Of a DNA stretch of 60,000 nt, positions 50,240-60,000 are shown one piece after another. Numbering within the stretch: the first letter of the stretch is position 1; every line of letters begins with the position of its first letter. Position numbers and translations under genes: made by a program. Below the pieces are notes generated by a model. The model saw nothing but the letters and a program-made list of their open reading frames with translations. It was not told where the DNA came from and ran no database searches. This DNA comes from Cryptomeria japonica (lineage: Eukaryota; Streptophyta; Pinopsida; Cupressales; Cupressaceae), in NCBI RefSeq assembly GCF_030272615.1, contig NC_081412.1:684334583-684394582 (forward strand). The letters are read 5' to 3'.

Positions 50240-50302
50240 TATAGTATGGTCTCAGACTTAGGCATATCTGCTTCCTCTGCTAGATACCTCCCTAGAACTG
50301 GT
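50240..50302 (+). repeat. Right inverted arm plus direct repeat, contiguous
   Basis: 50240-50270 is the inverted partner of 48698-48728, and 50270-50302 is the direct partner of 48622-48654. Here the two blocks touch, whereas on the left they are 43 bp apart and one is flipped. Confidence 0.8.
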
Positions 50303-50640
50303 AAGCTCATTATTCATTGTGTATACGTCTGTTCTAGTGCCCTTCAGGGCGTATAGAATTCATGGTGGTGAAAGGGGAATACTGAACATCGACAATCGAG
50401 ACATGGGGACAACATTAAAAGACTTTTGATAATGTTGACCTAGGAATGACAAAGCATGGGTAGTTGTGAAATGCATTGGATAGCTCAAGAAATGGGTGGG
50501 AGGCAAGCAATTACTCATATATGCAAATCAATGAATAAAGGTGAAGATTTAGTTACCTCAAATTGTGAAGATTCTACCCAAGAAATTCCATAAATTATGC
50601 AAATCCAAAGATTCAATGAATGAAGGTGAAGATTCAGAAA

Positions 50641-50961
50641 ATCCTCATATTATGCAAATCCGAAATGAAGGTGAAGATTCGACCTCAAATGGGGAGTGTG
50701 TCGTTTGATCTTGCCATGGGTTGAGCTTGATGCGAAAGCTTGCACAGGATTGCAAATGTCACAAATGACTTGCCCTCTTTTTTTTTTTAAGTATAATGCC
50801 CATTGTTGTCACAATTTTGATGAACGTGGACACTTTTTTGAAAAAAAAAACAAAGTTCATTACTAATGTCTTCTTTGTCGAAACCAAATGTGAAATTATC
50901 ATAGGAATTCCAATGAATTCGTGCATTTCTTAAAAAAAAATCAAATTTGGTCACAATATAC
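50641..50961. other. Right subterminal region of CACTA A
   Basis: From about 50690 it aligns with the right end of element B (AATGTCTTCTTTGTCGAAACC; CACAATATACCTTCTCCATC). It is noncoding. Confidence 0.7.
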
Positions 50962-50995
50962 CTTCTCCATCGGAAACCGACTAAATATATTAGTG
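50962..50995 (-). repeat. Right terminal repeat of CACTA A
   Basis: It ends AAATATATTAGTG at 50995. The reverse complement starts CACTAATATATTTAGTCGG, close to the ends of B. The PMD reading frame resumes immediately at 50996. Confidence 0.88.
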
Positions 50996-51987
50996 TCCAT
51001 ATTTGTAGCAGTGTGCAAGTCATCAGGTTATATCCCTATCCAAACATGTACTATCATAGGTCATGGTAGAGGTGGGATAGCATGCTCCACCTCCAGGAGA
51101 ATACCCTCTGATGTCTCTCCATGTCTCTAACTGCATAAGTGAGACTGTCATGCATATGTGTGTCGCGCCCATCAAGATACATGACGAATGCAATGGTCAC
51201 AATCATCAGCTATCTCACTAGCGGAATCTCACTAGTGGGATGTAGGAGCCAACTAATCATAATGTGGCCCCTCATCTCATGGGGCATCTCTCTCCTGATG
51301 CAGTAGACCTTCTCCCTCCTATAACTGGTATCGGTGTAGTCAGCTCGGTATCTCATTGTCTCTCTCCTAACGGGAAGATGGAGTATGCAGTATACATCCT
51401 CAAGTGTCACCATCATCTCCCCCATGGGTAGCAGAAAGTTGTAGGTATTCGCATCCCATCTCTCCATAAGTGCCATCAGCATCATCAGATGGAACTTGAT
51501 GGTGGGAATGGTCTTCACATACCACAACCCTACTACACGAAGCAACTCTCTATCCTTTGGTAAGAGCCTCAAAATTTGACTCTGCAGGCTCTGAAAGGTG
51601 TGACCAACAATATGATCACAGATATAGGGAAGAATTTGCAAAATTGAAAAACATGAAATCATCAGTAATCACTCAATCAATCATAATCATCTAACATAGA
51701 GTATCATCAATAAATTATATCTATCTGACGCTCGATCCCATGTGACCCTTGGTCACTTTGAGCTGGGACTAGGGTGCCCAGGGAGGACTAAGGTACCCTA
51801 GGGCCCAAACAAGGGGCACATGTAGGATCTAGGTGATGACATCATCAATTTTAAAAATCAATGCAATCAATGAAGTCAAAGAAGAGTCAATGGAATGTCA
51901 ACTCACCTCGTCGAGTAGTCTGCGAGTCAAAACAACTTGGTGCAAGATCTCCATCCATGTAGGTAGCTCGGGTTGATGTTGAGGCAT
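50996..51987 (-). pseudogene. Plant mobile domain (PMD) gene, cut by CACTA A
   Basis: Exon 1 is 51907-51987 (ATG at 51985-51987, MPQHQPELPTW). A 316-bp intron has GTGAGT donor and TTTCAG acceptor. Exon 2 is 51590 down to 50996, in phase 0. Exon 2 carries the PMD signature: LRLLPKD, then MERWDANTYNFLLPMGEMMV and TLEDVYCILHLPVR, then WLLHP and a LTYAVRD..RVFSW segment. The frame runs up to LLQIW at the CACTA boundary. Stops occur near 51210 and 51085-51050. PMD proteins (the MAIN/MAIL1 family) are linked to plant transposons and silencing. This copy probably belonged to a repeat element (H) and not to a single-copy gene. Confidence 0.85.
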
Positions 51988-52708
51988 GATGACTAATAAG
52001 TGGGCTCCTCTGCAGTGAATAATGCTGGAAGTCAAAAAGTGACAAATGAAAGTGCCACTTTCATATTTATAAGATATGCACTTTTTCATTTTTATGATTT
52101 TAAGTTATAAACCCTAATTTCACCCTTTTTCACTCAATCTATCATAACTTATAGTTCCATGCTTGGTTTAGCACCTGCCTTAGTGTGTTTTGCATCTTGC
52201 ATTTCTCATCTCCTTTAAGTATTTAATTAATTAATTAAATTAAATCTAGGTTCATATTTCACATCTTCACCTGTTGTAAAGTTGGGCCCTTTACTCTACT
52301 CGTGTGACCCTTTTCATTTTATCCCTTCATTAAATCATTAAATCATAAACCCTAATTATGTCGTATTTTGATCTTTAAGGCCCGATTTTGCATATCAAAA
52401 CATTTGGAAATCAGCTGTAACTTTGGGATTCACTCTAATATCATCATATCTAACAACCTTGAAATATTTGGTGAAAAGTTGGTCAGACCATGTGCACTTT
52501 GCACACGATCCCCGACATTTTTCCCAAAATTTAGGGAGCATAATTCTATTATATTATAATGCTTAACCCCAAAATATTGGTAGGAAATTGAAATCCTAGG
52601 TCGGCCTAAAGTTAAAATTAAGATCTAGGGTTTCATACATAAGAGCTCTCTTTCTTCATTTGAAGGGGTCTTTCTAAGATCCAAGGGTAAGTTTTTGGAG
52701 CATAAAGA
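51988..52708. other. Upstream region of the PMD gene (element H), left part
   Basis: It is AT-rich and noncoding, with repeated TTAATTAATTAA near 52226 and a leader-like AGATCTAGGGTTTCATAC near 52621. It resembles the 5' leader or LTR of a plant repeat element. 52704-52708 (AAAGA) is the left TSD of copia G. Confidence 0.45.
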
Positions 52709-53937
52709 TGTTAGGATAACTAGTGGAAAATTGAGAGGAGGGGGGGAGTGAATCAGTTGTTAAAAGATTATAACATTTAATCCACTGAATAACCTTAATC
52801 AGATTAAGTACCGGTAAAGCAGAAACAAATACCAGTAAACAATGCAACTTAACAAATAAATAGATAATCAATGCAAAACAACCATACCACATAACACCTT
52901 GATTTGTACATGGAAAACCCAAAAGGGGAAAAACCACGGTGGGAAGCCTACCCATAGTCAGATGATACTTCTACAAAAAGTATGTGTGTTACAATGAAGG
53001 GCCTGCACTTGCAGGAAGGCACATTGCCTAGAGCGTACTGCTCATTACAAAAGAGTCTCACTGACTACAGAGGTTAAAACCACCTCAAGAAGAATGGAAA
53101 ATAATACAATAAAGTGAACTGCCAGAGATAGCATCTACAATGCCTGATTACAATCTCGGTTAAGCTCAATGTCCGAGGACTAAGTCCTCTTCTGAATCCA
53201 ATTCGATCACCAATGATCAACCAACTCCTCTGCCTGAATGATATTACAATATTCGCACATTACAATCCTTGACCATGACCTTTTCCACAACCATGATACT
53301 CTACAAAGAGTTTCTACCTTTTATTTATAGAAACCCTAAGGCCAAAACCAATTAGGTTGGCCAACTAAATTATATTACAATATAAATCCATATTACAATG
53401 ATATGCCATGATGTCTTAAGACCAAAAAAATAATAAAAAATTCATAGAACATCCCAAAACATCCTAGTAATGTGTAGAGTAAATGTTAGCATGATACCGG
53501 TCCATAACCTAGATAGGTACCAGACCTATTCTAAGTCCACTACACCAAACCAATGTCTTCAAGTAGTTGAAGCATGATCAAAGAACATCTTCAACATCCT
53601 AAAAGCCATCTAGAAGCTGGACCAACACCACTGATAAAGCCTTGAACCAATGTGAGTAAGGGTTTACCAGAGTGTATAACAACATCCAATTACCAAGTCC
53701 ATACCAATTGACCAATACATGCTACAGGAGCACATATCGCATGAAATCAAACATATCCCATAGATCCAAGCACGTTGGAAGTGTCCAACAGATAGTCTCA
53801 TCTATCGATAACACTAGATCTCTTACCGATAACCAAAACCTGTCTTCTTGTGCCGGTAACCAGCCATATCAGCTAGTGTTGACATCAATGACAAAACATC
53901 AATGCAACACATAATCAATTCATCCATGATGCCAACA
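52709..53937 (-). repeat. 3' LTR of copia G
   Basis: 1,229 bp. The minus-strand start TGTTGGCATC is at 53937 and the end TCCTAACA is at 52709. A TATA-like CTATAAATA is in the complement of 53322-53330, and the GGTTTTTCCC block in the complement near 52927. Confidence 0.95.
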
Positions 53938-54299
53938 ATCTCCCCCTTTGGCATTGATGGCAACACTAGATGTGAAAAACATCTAAGTACCAAGAAGTGC
54001 CAAACAAGTCTCCCCCTATGGAAGACAACCATCAATCTCCTGAATAACTCCCAATGAATGATATCTCTGTAAGGTTCTGAATACATCTCTCCCAATCACT
54101 ATCTTTCCTCAATTTTTGCAGCACTATCTCTCCCCCTTTGACATCAATGCCACAAATCTGACACAAATATCAAAGAAAGAATGAAAAACCTCTGAAACTC
54201 AAAGCTGACTACTCCCTGTGAGTAGTAGTACCACTCATCAGTACCAAAATGAATAATGTCTCTGATAATGCATGTCGGACTGATGACAAACTACATCAA
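53938..54299 (-). other. G 3' untranslated region with polypurine tracts
   Basis: The complement of ATCTCCCCCTTTG (53938-53950) is the tract next to the 3' LTR. Further copies are at 54009-54020 (weaker) and 54127-54140 (TCTCTCCCCCTTTG). No gene. Confidence 0.75.
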
Positions 54300-57200
54300 T
54301 CAAGTCTCTACCGGAGGCGCAGAAACCCCTAACTTGTCTCTCAAGTATTCAAATGATTCCTTAGACAACGGTTTAGTGAATATGTCTGCAATCTATTCTT
54401 TTGTGTTCACATAAACCAATTTGACTTCCTTTCCTTCTACCTTGTCCTTCAAAAATTTATACTTTATTGATATATGCTTAGTCTTAGAGTGAAATACCAG
54501 ATTCTTAGACATGTCAATAGCTACAGAGTTATCACAGTCGATAACTACCAGTTCACTACAATTTACCCTGATATCCTTCAACATCTGCTTCATCCACAAT
54601 ACCTAAGTGCAATTAATTGTTGCTACAACATACTCAGCTTCTGCAGTAGATGAAGAAATGCATGACTATTTTTTGTTGATCCATGAAACCAATTTCATTC
54701 CAGAAGTCCTCTTCCTATCATCAGTATCTCCTACCCAATCAAAATCTGTATATGCACATAAAGTGAAGTCATCATTCCTAGAATACCATAAACCATATTA
54801 TGTTGTTCCTTGCAAATACCAGAATATCCTCTTTACTGCACATTCATGATTTTCTTTAGGATTACTTTGATATCTTGAAACAATACTTATTGCATTCATA
54901 ATATCCGGTCTAGTTTGAGTCAAATATAACAAACCACCTATCATAGATTTATACCTTGTTGGATTTACCGATGTAGAAGTGTCCTTGATAGATAATTTCT
55001 CACTTCTCACCATAAGAGTACTTACCGGTTTGGAATTATCCATACCAAACTTCTTCAAGAATCCCCTCAAATACTTAGTTTGATAGATAAAAATTCCTTT
55101 ATTAGTTTGAGTAGTCTGCAAACCTAAGAAAAATCTCATTTCACCAATCATGGACATTTCAAATTCATTCTTCATATTGTTAGCAAATTCCATGCACAAT
55201 TTATTTTCTCCTCCAAAAATGATATCATCAACAAATACTTCAATAATCAGAATATCATTGTCAGTGATCTTATAATATAAATTACTATCAGCACTGCCCT
55301 TAGTAAAACCAAGCTTCAAAAGATATTTATCCAACCTTGCATACCAAGCTCTAGGAGCCTGTTTCAAACCATATAAAGCTTTCTTTAATCTGCAAACCAT
55401 ATCTTTATCATCTGTCAATGAAAATCCATCAGGTTGCTCAATGTATACTTCTTCTTCAAGTTCACCATTCAAAAATGCACATTTGACATTCATTTGATAA
55501 ACCTTATAGTTCTTATAAGTTGCATAGGCAAGAAATAGTCTAACAGCTTTAATTCTAGCTACAGGTACAAAAGTTTCACCATAATCAATTCCTTCCATTT
55601 GAGAATATCCTTTACAAACCAATCTAGTCTTGTTTCTTACAACTTTACCATCCTCATTCAATTTATTCCTAGAAACCCATTTAGTTCTAATCACATTTTT
55701 TTTTTTAGGTTGGGGAACTAAAGTCCAAGTTTCATTCTTCTCTATCTGATCTAATTCATCTTCCATAGCCTTTAACCAATGTTTATCCTTAAAAGCTTCA
55801 ATAACAGTTGCTGGCTTAATTTGAGAAATAAGACATACCTCATCATTTGCTAGTCTCCTTCTTGTCATAACTCCCTTGTTCCTATCTCCAATAATTTGAT
55901 CTTTAGAATGATTTAATCTTACATACCTTGGTGTCTTCTGAATTTTAGGTTCACTGCTCTGATCATCAGTCATAGTTGAATTTTCTAATAGTGCTGGTGT
56001 AACTGTCTCAGATTATTGTACTGATTGAGTCATTGTCGGTTCTATTATGATCATTTCTACCATTGGTTCCCTGTCATATGATATTGATTGATTTCTATAC
56101 TGCTCATCCACTTTCACATTAGCACTCTCCACAATTTTCTACAATCTTTTGTTATAACATCTATATGCTTTTCTTTGAATTGAATAACCAAGAAATATCC
56201 TTCATCACATATAGGATCAAACTTCCTAGTAGAATCATCTCTTTTGATATAGCATTTAGTTCCAAAAATTCTGAAATATTTAACAGTAGGTGTATGTCCA
56301 AACCATAATTCATAAGGGGTCTTACCAGTGTCACCTTTGATATGAACTTTGTTAAATGCGTAGACTGTTGCACTCACTGCTTCTCTCCAGTAGATATGAG
56401 GCAATTTAGCTTCAATCATCATAGATCTTGCTGCATCCAAAATAGTTATGTTCTTTCTTTCCATTACTCCATTCTGCTGAGGAGTATGGGGTGTAGATAA
56501 CTGTCTCCTTATGCTATTTTTCTCACAGTAATTGTTAAACTCATGAGAAGTGAATTCACTACCATGATCTGATCTCAGACATTTGATTTTTAATCCAGCT
56601 TTTGTTTCAACCTTCACCTTAAAAATATTGAATTTCTCAAAGGCTTCATACTTCTCCCTAAGAAAAGTCACGCACATCATTCTAGAATAGTCATCAATAA
56701 TCAACATGAAATACCTATCACCTTGAAAACTTCCAATCCTTGCTAGACCACATAAGTGAGTGTGAATCAAATTAGGTATATCATTAGATTTATCATGTAT
56801 TCTCTTAAAAGAACTTCTAACTTGATTTCCCAATTGACATTCCTCACATATCGGATTATGAGGCTTCACAATCCTAGGTATATCTCTAACTGCCTTAGCT
56901 GAGCTGATCTTAACAATACAATCAAAATTAACATGACATGGCCTCTTATGCCATAACCAACTCTCATCAATATGAACAATCAAACATGTCTTGTTACCAG
57001 TGTTCAAGTGAAAGATATTACCTCCAATCTGAAAACCAGTTTCAATCTTCAAACCAGTCTTGTTAATGATTTTGTATTTTCTATATTTAAATTGAAGTTG
57101 GAAACCATTATCAACCAGTTGATCAACACTCAAAAGATTATGTTTTAAACCTTCTACATAATAGACATTATCAGTGTTATGTTTTCCATCCAAAGAAATA

Positions 57201-58489
57201 ATACCTCTACCTCTGATCATACATGTTTTTTCATCTCCAGATCTAACTTGACCTCCATTGTATTCTTGCAGTGACATAAATTTACTTTTATCTCCAGTCA
57301 TATGGTGTGAGCATCCACTATCAATTACCCATTCATCCTTATCTTCAACTTTTGCTGCCAAGGCCTTCTCTTCATTTTTGATAGCTAGTATCGGTTAATC
57401 TTCCTTTAAAGCATAGAACACCTATTCCTTTCCAAAGTAGGATGCACTAGCAGAGTCTTCTATCGATTCATCTCTAGAGTCATCACTTACTCCTTCCTCT
57501 TCCTCTATGTAGCATTATTTATACTTCTTGAATCTATATCTTTTCTGGTTAGGCTTGAATGATTTCTTAACTATTTTCTCAAATCTTGCATTCCTTTTAG
57601 AACATTTAGAAGCAAAATGACTAATCTTATTACATGAAAAATATTTAAAATGTGATTTGCCTTCATACTTACTTCATGTCGGACCTTTAGGTACTCTCCT
57701 AGAAAACAAGGCTTCAAGTTGCTCAAATTCTTCATCTTCTTTCCTCATGTCTTCCACTTCTTTTGCATATAGAACTTTCCAATCAATTTTTTCGGTAGAT
57801 GATGATGATGATGATGCTTTAAAAGTAAGTTTAGACTTTACAACTCCAAAAGATCCAAATTCTTCAAGTTCAAAAGAAGATAATTTCCCAATCAGAATGT
57901 CTCTGTTAACTTAAGAGTTTTCCATTGTTCTCAACACATTAATTGTAGTTGCCTTCATCTTGTGAGCCGGTGGAAGGGCTCTCAAGACTTTGAAAACTAT
58001 TTCATTTTCACTCAAGGATCCTCCACAACATTGAATTCCCATAACAATCTCATTTACTCTTTCCATAAACATAGCAATTCTTTCATTATCTTCCATCTTC
58101 AAGTTTTCATACCTTACCCAGTAACCATCAAGTTTAGCAATTTTCACAGTAGGGTCACCTTCATTCAGAGTCTGCAACTTATCCCACATAACCTTTGCTG
58201 ATGATTTTTCAGTCAATCCCATAATTTGTTGATCAGTAAGTGCACACAAGAGGGCTTCTCTAGTTCTGCAATCATTGTCAATATTCTTATCCAAGTCTGC
58301 AGGAGCAGGATTGCCAGATGCTGGATCATAAGGTGTATATCCTTTCTCAGTGATCTCCCAAATATCCTTACTGAGACATCTAAGATGAGTCTCCATCCTG
58401 ATCTTCCATATTGCATAGTTTTTTCCATCAAGCTTAGGAATTTCTCTTTTGAAAATAGTTGCCTGTGGATTAGAAGTGTTAGCAGCCAT
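54300..58489 (-). pseudogene. Copia G gag-pol polyprotein, degenerate
   Basis: It is read leftward from ATG 58487-58489 (MAANTSNPQ) to TGA 54300-54302. Gag is intact to about 57911 (LDGKNYAIWKIRMETHL; YENLKMEDNERIAMFMERV). A zinc knuckle lies near 57640 (YFSCNKISHFASKC, first Cys replaced by Tyr). Protease WVIDSGCSHHMTG is at about 57331, pre-integrase at about 57000-56830, integrase core at about 56790-56430 with TPQQNGVMERKN, reverse transcriptase at about 55770-55100 with FVDDIIFGG near 55235, and RNase H at about 54790-54330. A single-base deletion near 56204 shifts the frame before reverse transcriptase. Stops near 57910, 56020, 54797, 54660, 54600 and 54393 break it further. RNase H has a small internal deletion near 54700. 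It is the least decayed polyprotein in the window. Confidence 0.95.
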
Positions 58490-58533
58490 AGGATCTACCT
58501 CAAGCGGTTAAGCTTCTGTAAAAGAGGACCAAA

Positions 58534-58545
58534 GCTCTAATACCA
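58534..58545 (-). other. Primer binding site of copia G
   Basis: The complement reads TGGTATTAGAGC, the same one-base variant of the initiator-Met site as in element C, two bases from the 5' LTR. Confidence 0.9.
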
Positions 58546-58547
58546 AT

Positions 58548-59806
58548 CGTTAGGATAACCGGTGAACAATTGAGAGGGGGGGGTGAATCATTTTTTAATA
58601 GATTATAACATTTAATCTACTAAATAACCTTAACCAGATTAAGTACCGGTAAAGCAGAAACAGATACCGATAAACAATGCAACTTAACAAATAAACAGAT
58701 AATCAATGCAAAACAACCATACCACATAACACCATGATTTTTACATGGAAAACCCAGAAAGGGAAAAACCACAGTGGGAATCCTACCCACAGTCAGATGA
58801 TACTTCTACAGAAAGTATGTGTTAAAATGAGGGGCCTGCACTTGCAGGAAGGCACACTACCTAGAGCGTACTTCTCATTACAAAAGAGTCTCACTGACTA
58901 TAGAGGTTAAAACCACCTCAAGAAGAATGGACAACAATCCAATAAAGTGAACTGCTAGAGATAGCATCTACCATGCCTGATTATAGTCCCGGTTAAGCTC
59001 AATGTCGAAGGACTAAGTCCTCTTCTAAATCCAATTCGATCACCAATGATCGACCAAATCCTCTACCTGAATGATATTACAATATTCGCACATTACAATC
59101 CTTGACCATGACCTTTTCCACAACCATGATACTCTACAGGAGTTTCTACCTTTTATTTTTATAAACCCTAAGGCCAAAACCAATTAGGTCGGTCACCTAA
59201 AAGATATTACAATATAAATCCATATTACAATGATATGCCTTGTCAGCTTAAGACCAAAACAATAATAACAAATTCATACAAAATCTCAAAACATCCTGGT
59301 AACATGTAGAGTACATGTTAGCATGATACCGGTCCATAGCCTAGATAGGTATCGGACCTGTTATGTGTCCACTACACCAAAGCAATGTCTTCAAGTAGTT
59401 GAAGCATGATCAAAGAACATCTTCAGCATCTTGAAAGCCATCTAGAAGCTGCACCAACACCACTTATGCATACTATCAAGATTCCTCAATGAAAGCTCTA
59501 TGGTAAAGCCTTGAACCAATGCCGGTAAGGGTTTACCAGAGTGTATGACAACATCTGATTACCAAGTCCATACCAACTAACCAAGACATGCTCCAAAAGC
59601 ACATATCACATGAAATCAAACATATCCCATAGATACAAACATGATGGAAGTGTCCAATAGATAGTCTCATCTGTCGATAACACTAGATCTCTTACTAGTA
59701 ACCAAACCCTATCTGTCGGTGCCGGTAACCAACCATATTAGCTAGTGTTGACATGAATGAAAAAACATCAATGCAACACTTAATCAATTTGTCCATAATG
59801 CCAATA
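58548..59806 (-). repeat. 5' LTR of copia G
   Basis: 1,259 bp, the promoter-side LTR in element orientation. It ends TCCTAACG at 58548 where the partner has TCCTAACA. A TATA-like TATAAAAATA is in the complement of 59154-59163. A 32-bp piece near 59466-59500 is absent from the other LTR. Confidence 0.95.
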
Positions 59807-60000
59807 GAAGAGCCTTCTATGTAGAGAAAGAGCAGATCTTTTGAAGTCTTCAACAACATTCATCAATCAAGCATTCATCAAGCATTATTTCATCAATTGG
59901 GGGCTTTTGAAGATGTAGGAAAGCAATAGGAGATCACCAACTGAAGATTGCCTTGTACCTCTCCCTTAGGATTTGGTATGGTTTCATGTTGTTTCCATGT
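59807..60000. other. Element H, right part
   Basis: It continues the sequence left of copia G at 52703. It contains CATCAATCAAGCATTCATCAAG repeats and no frame. It runs out of the window. Confidence 0.4.

Larger units (their letters stand above)
45247..50640. other. Element A region between tnp2 and the right end, no gene recognised
   Basis: 5.4 kb of AT-rich DNA with only short frames. The equivalent place in B (33350-35560) has unrelated sequence, so this is probably captured or inserted DNA. It holds a loose duplication (about 46180-46400 against 46560-46790), a tRNA-like stretch (47369-47440) and a rearranged direct/inverted repeat pair (48622-48728 and 50240-50302). No LTR or terminal repeat pair that would define another element was found. 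Confidence 0.5.
3691..50995 (-). mobile_element. CACTA (En/Spm) element A, outer, interrupted by C and F
   Basis: Two segments (3691-9428 and 43094-50995) together match, in order and strand, the tnp gene block of element B. They are separated by copia C with TSD CCATC (9424-9428 and 43094-43098). The right terminus is TAGTG at 50991-50995. The last roughly 300 bp match the right end of B (about 35560-35899), which fixes the end. The left terminus is beyond copia F and outside the window. Genes on the minus strand are tnp2 (from 45246), a SET-domain exon and a tnpA-like gene. The element interrupts a PMD gene at 50996. Plant CACTA elements make 3-bp TSDs, and the right copy here would be TCC (50996-50998). 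Confidence 0.9.
52709..59806 (-). mobile_element. Full-length Ty1/copia retrotransposon G
   Basis: 7,098 bp in reverse orientation with LTRs at 52709-53937 and 58548-59806. The flanks AAAGA (52704-52708) and GAAGA (59807-59811) are a TSD with one mismatch. The outer end of the right LTR now reads CCAATA instead of CCAACA. Primer site, gag-pol and polypurine tract are in place. It is inserted upstream of the PMD gene of H. Confidence 0.95.

Overview
The window is plant nuclear DNA that consists almost entirely of transposable elements. It shows Ty1/copia retrotransposons with initiator-Met tRNA primer sites, CACTA (En/Spm) DNA transposons with TNP2, DUF4218, DUF4216 and Transposase_24 type proteins, a plant mobile domain (PMD) gene, and a pentatricopeptide (PPR) gene fragment. 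The PPR repeat wording and the long, heavily nested, decayed elements suggest a large-genome seed plant, possibly a conifer. That placement is an inference from style and not a proof. I see no intact host gene, rRNA, CRISPR array or bacterial feature.

The layout is a nest of insertions that can be read from target-site duplications (TSDs) and reconstructed reading frames. H is a PMD-encoding repeat at the right (50996-52708 and 59807-60000). It was cut by CACTA element A, whose right terminus is at 50995 and whose left part runs out of the window beyond copia element F (F ends at 3690). The tnp2 gene of A was cut by copia element C (9429-43093, TSD CCATC). The 5' LTR of C was cut by CACTA element B (9919-35899, TSD TAT). 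B carries a full-length copia element D (14608-22159, TSD ATTTT) and a solo LTR E (24432-25508). Thus H > A > C > B > D is five layers deep. Separately, copia G (52709-59806) sits in H, and copia F (1-3690, 5' end outside the window) sits in A.

Elements A and B are relatives. Both carry, on the minus strand, a tnp2 gene (TAD zinc motif, TNP2, DUF4218, DUF4216, Asp-rich tail) followed by a Transposase_24 (tnpA-like) gene. They differ in cargo. A has a SET-domain exon that appears to splice in frame onto the tnpA-like gene, and B seems to have lost it through a microhomology deletion. B has a captured PPR fragment beside its right end. It also has a long plus-strand gene X (about 1,240 codons, unrecognised) in its left half, preceded by a 2 kb array of degenerate repeats.

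All coding regions are decayed. Many of the in-frame stops are TAG, TAA or TGA where CAG, CAA or CGA is expected, which fits deamination of methylated cytosine in silenced plant repeats. The copia families (C, D, E, F, G) have different LTRs but share an LTR-start motif near TGTCATTGATGTCAA and a GGTTTTTCCC block. The four with an internal region in view also have repeated polypurine-tract-like motifs near the 3' LTR.
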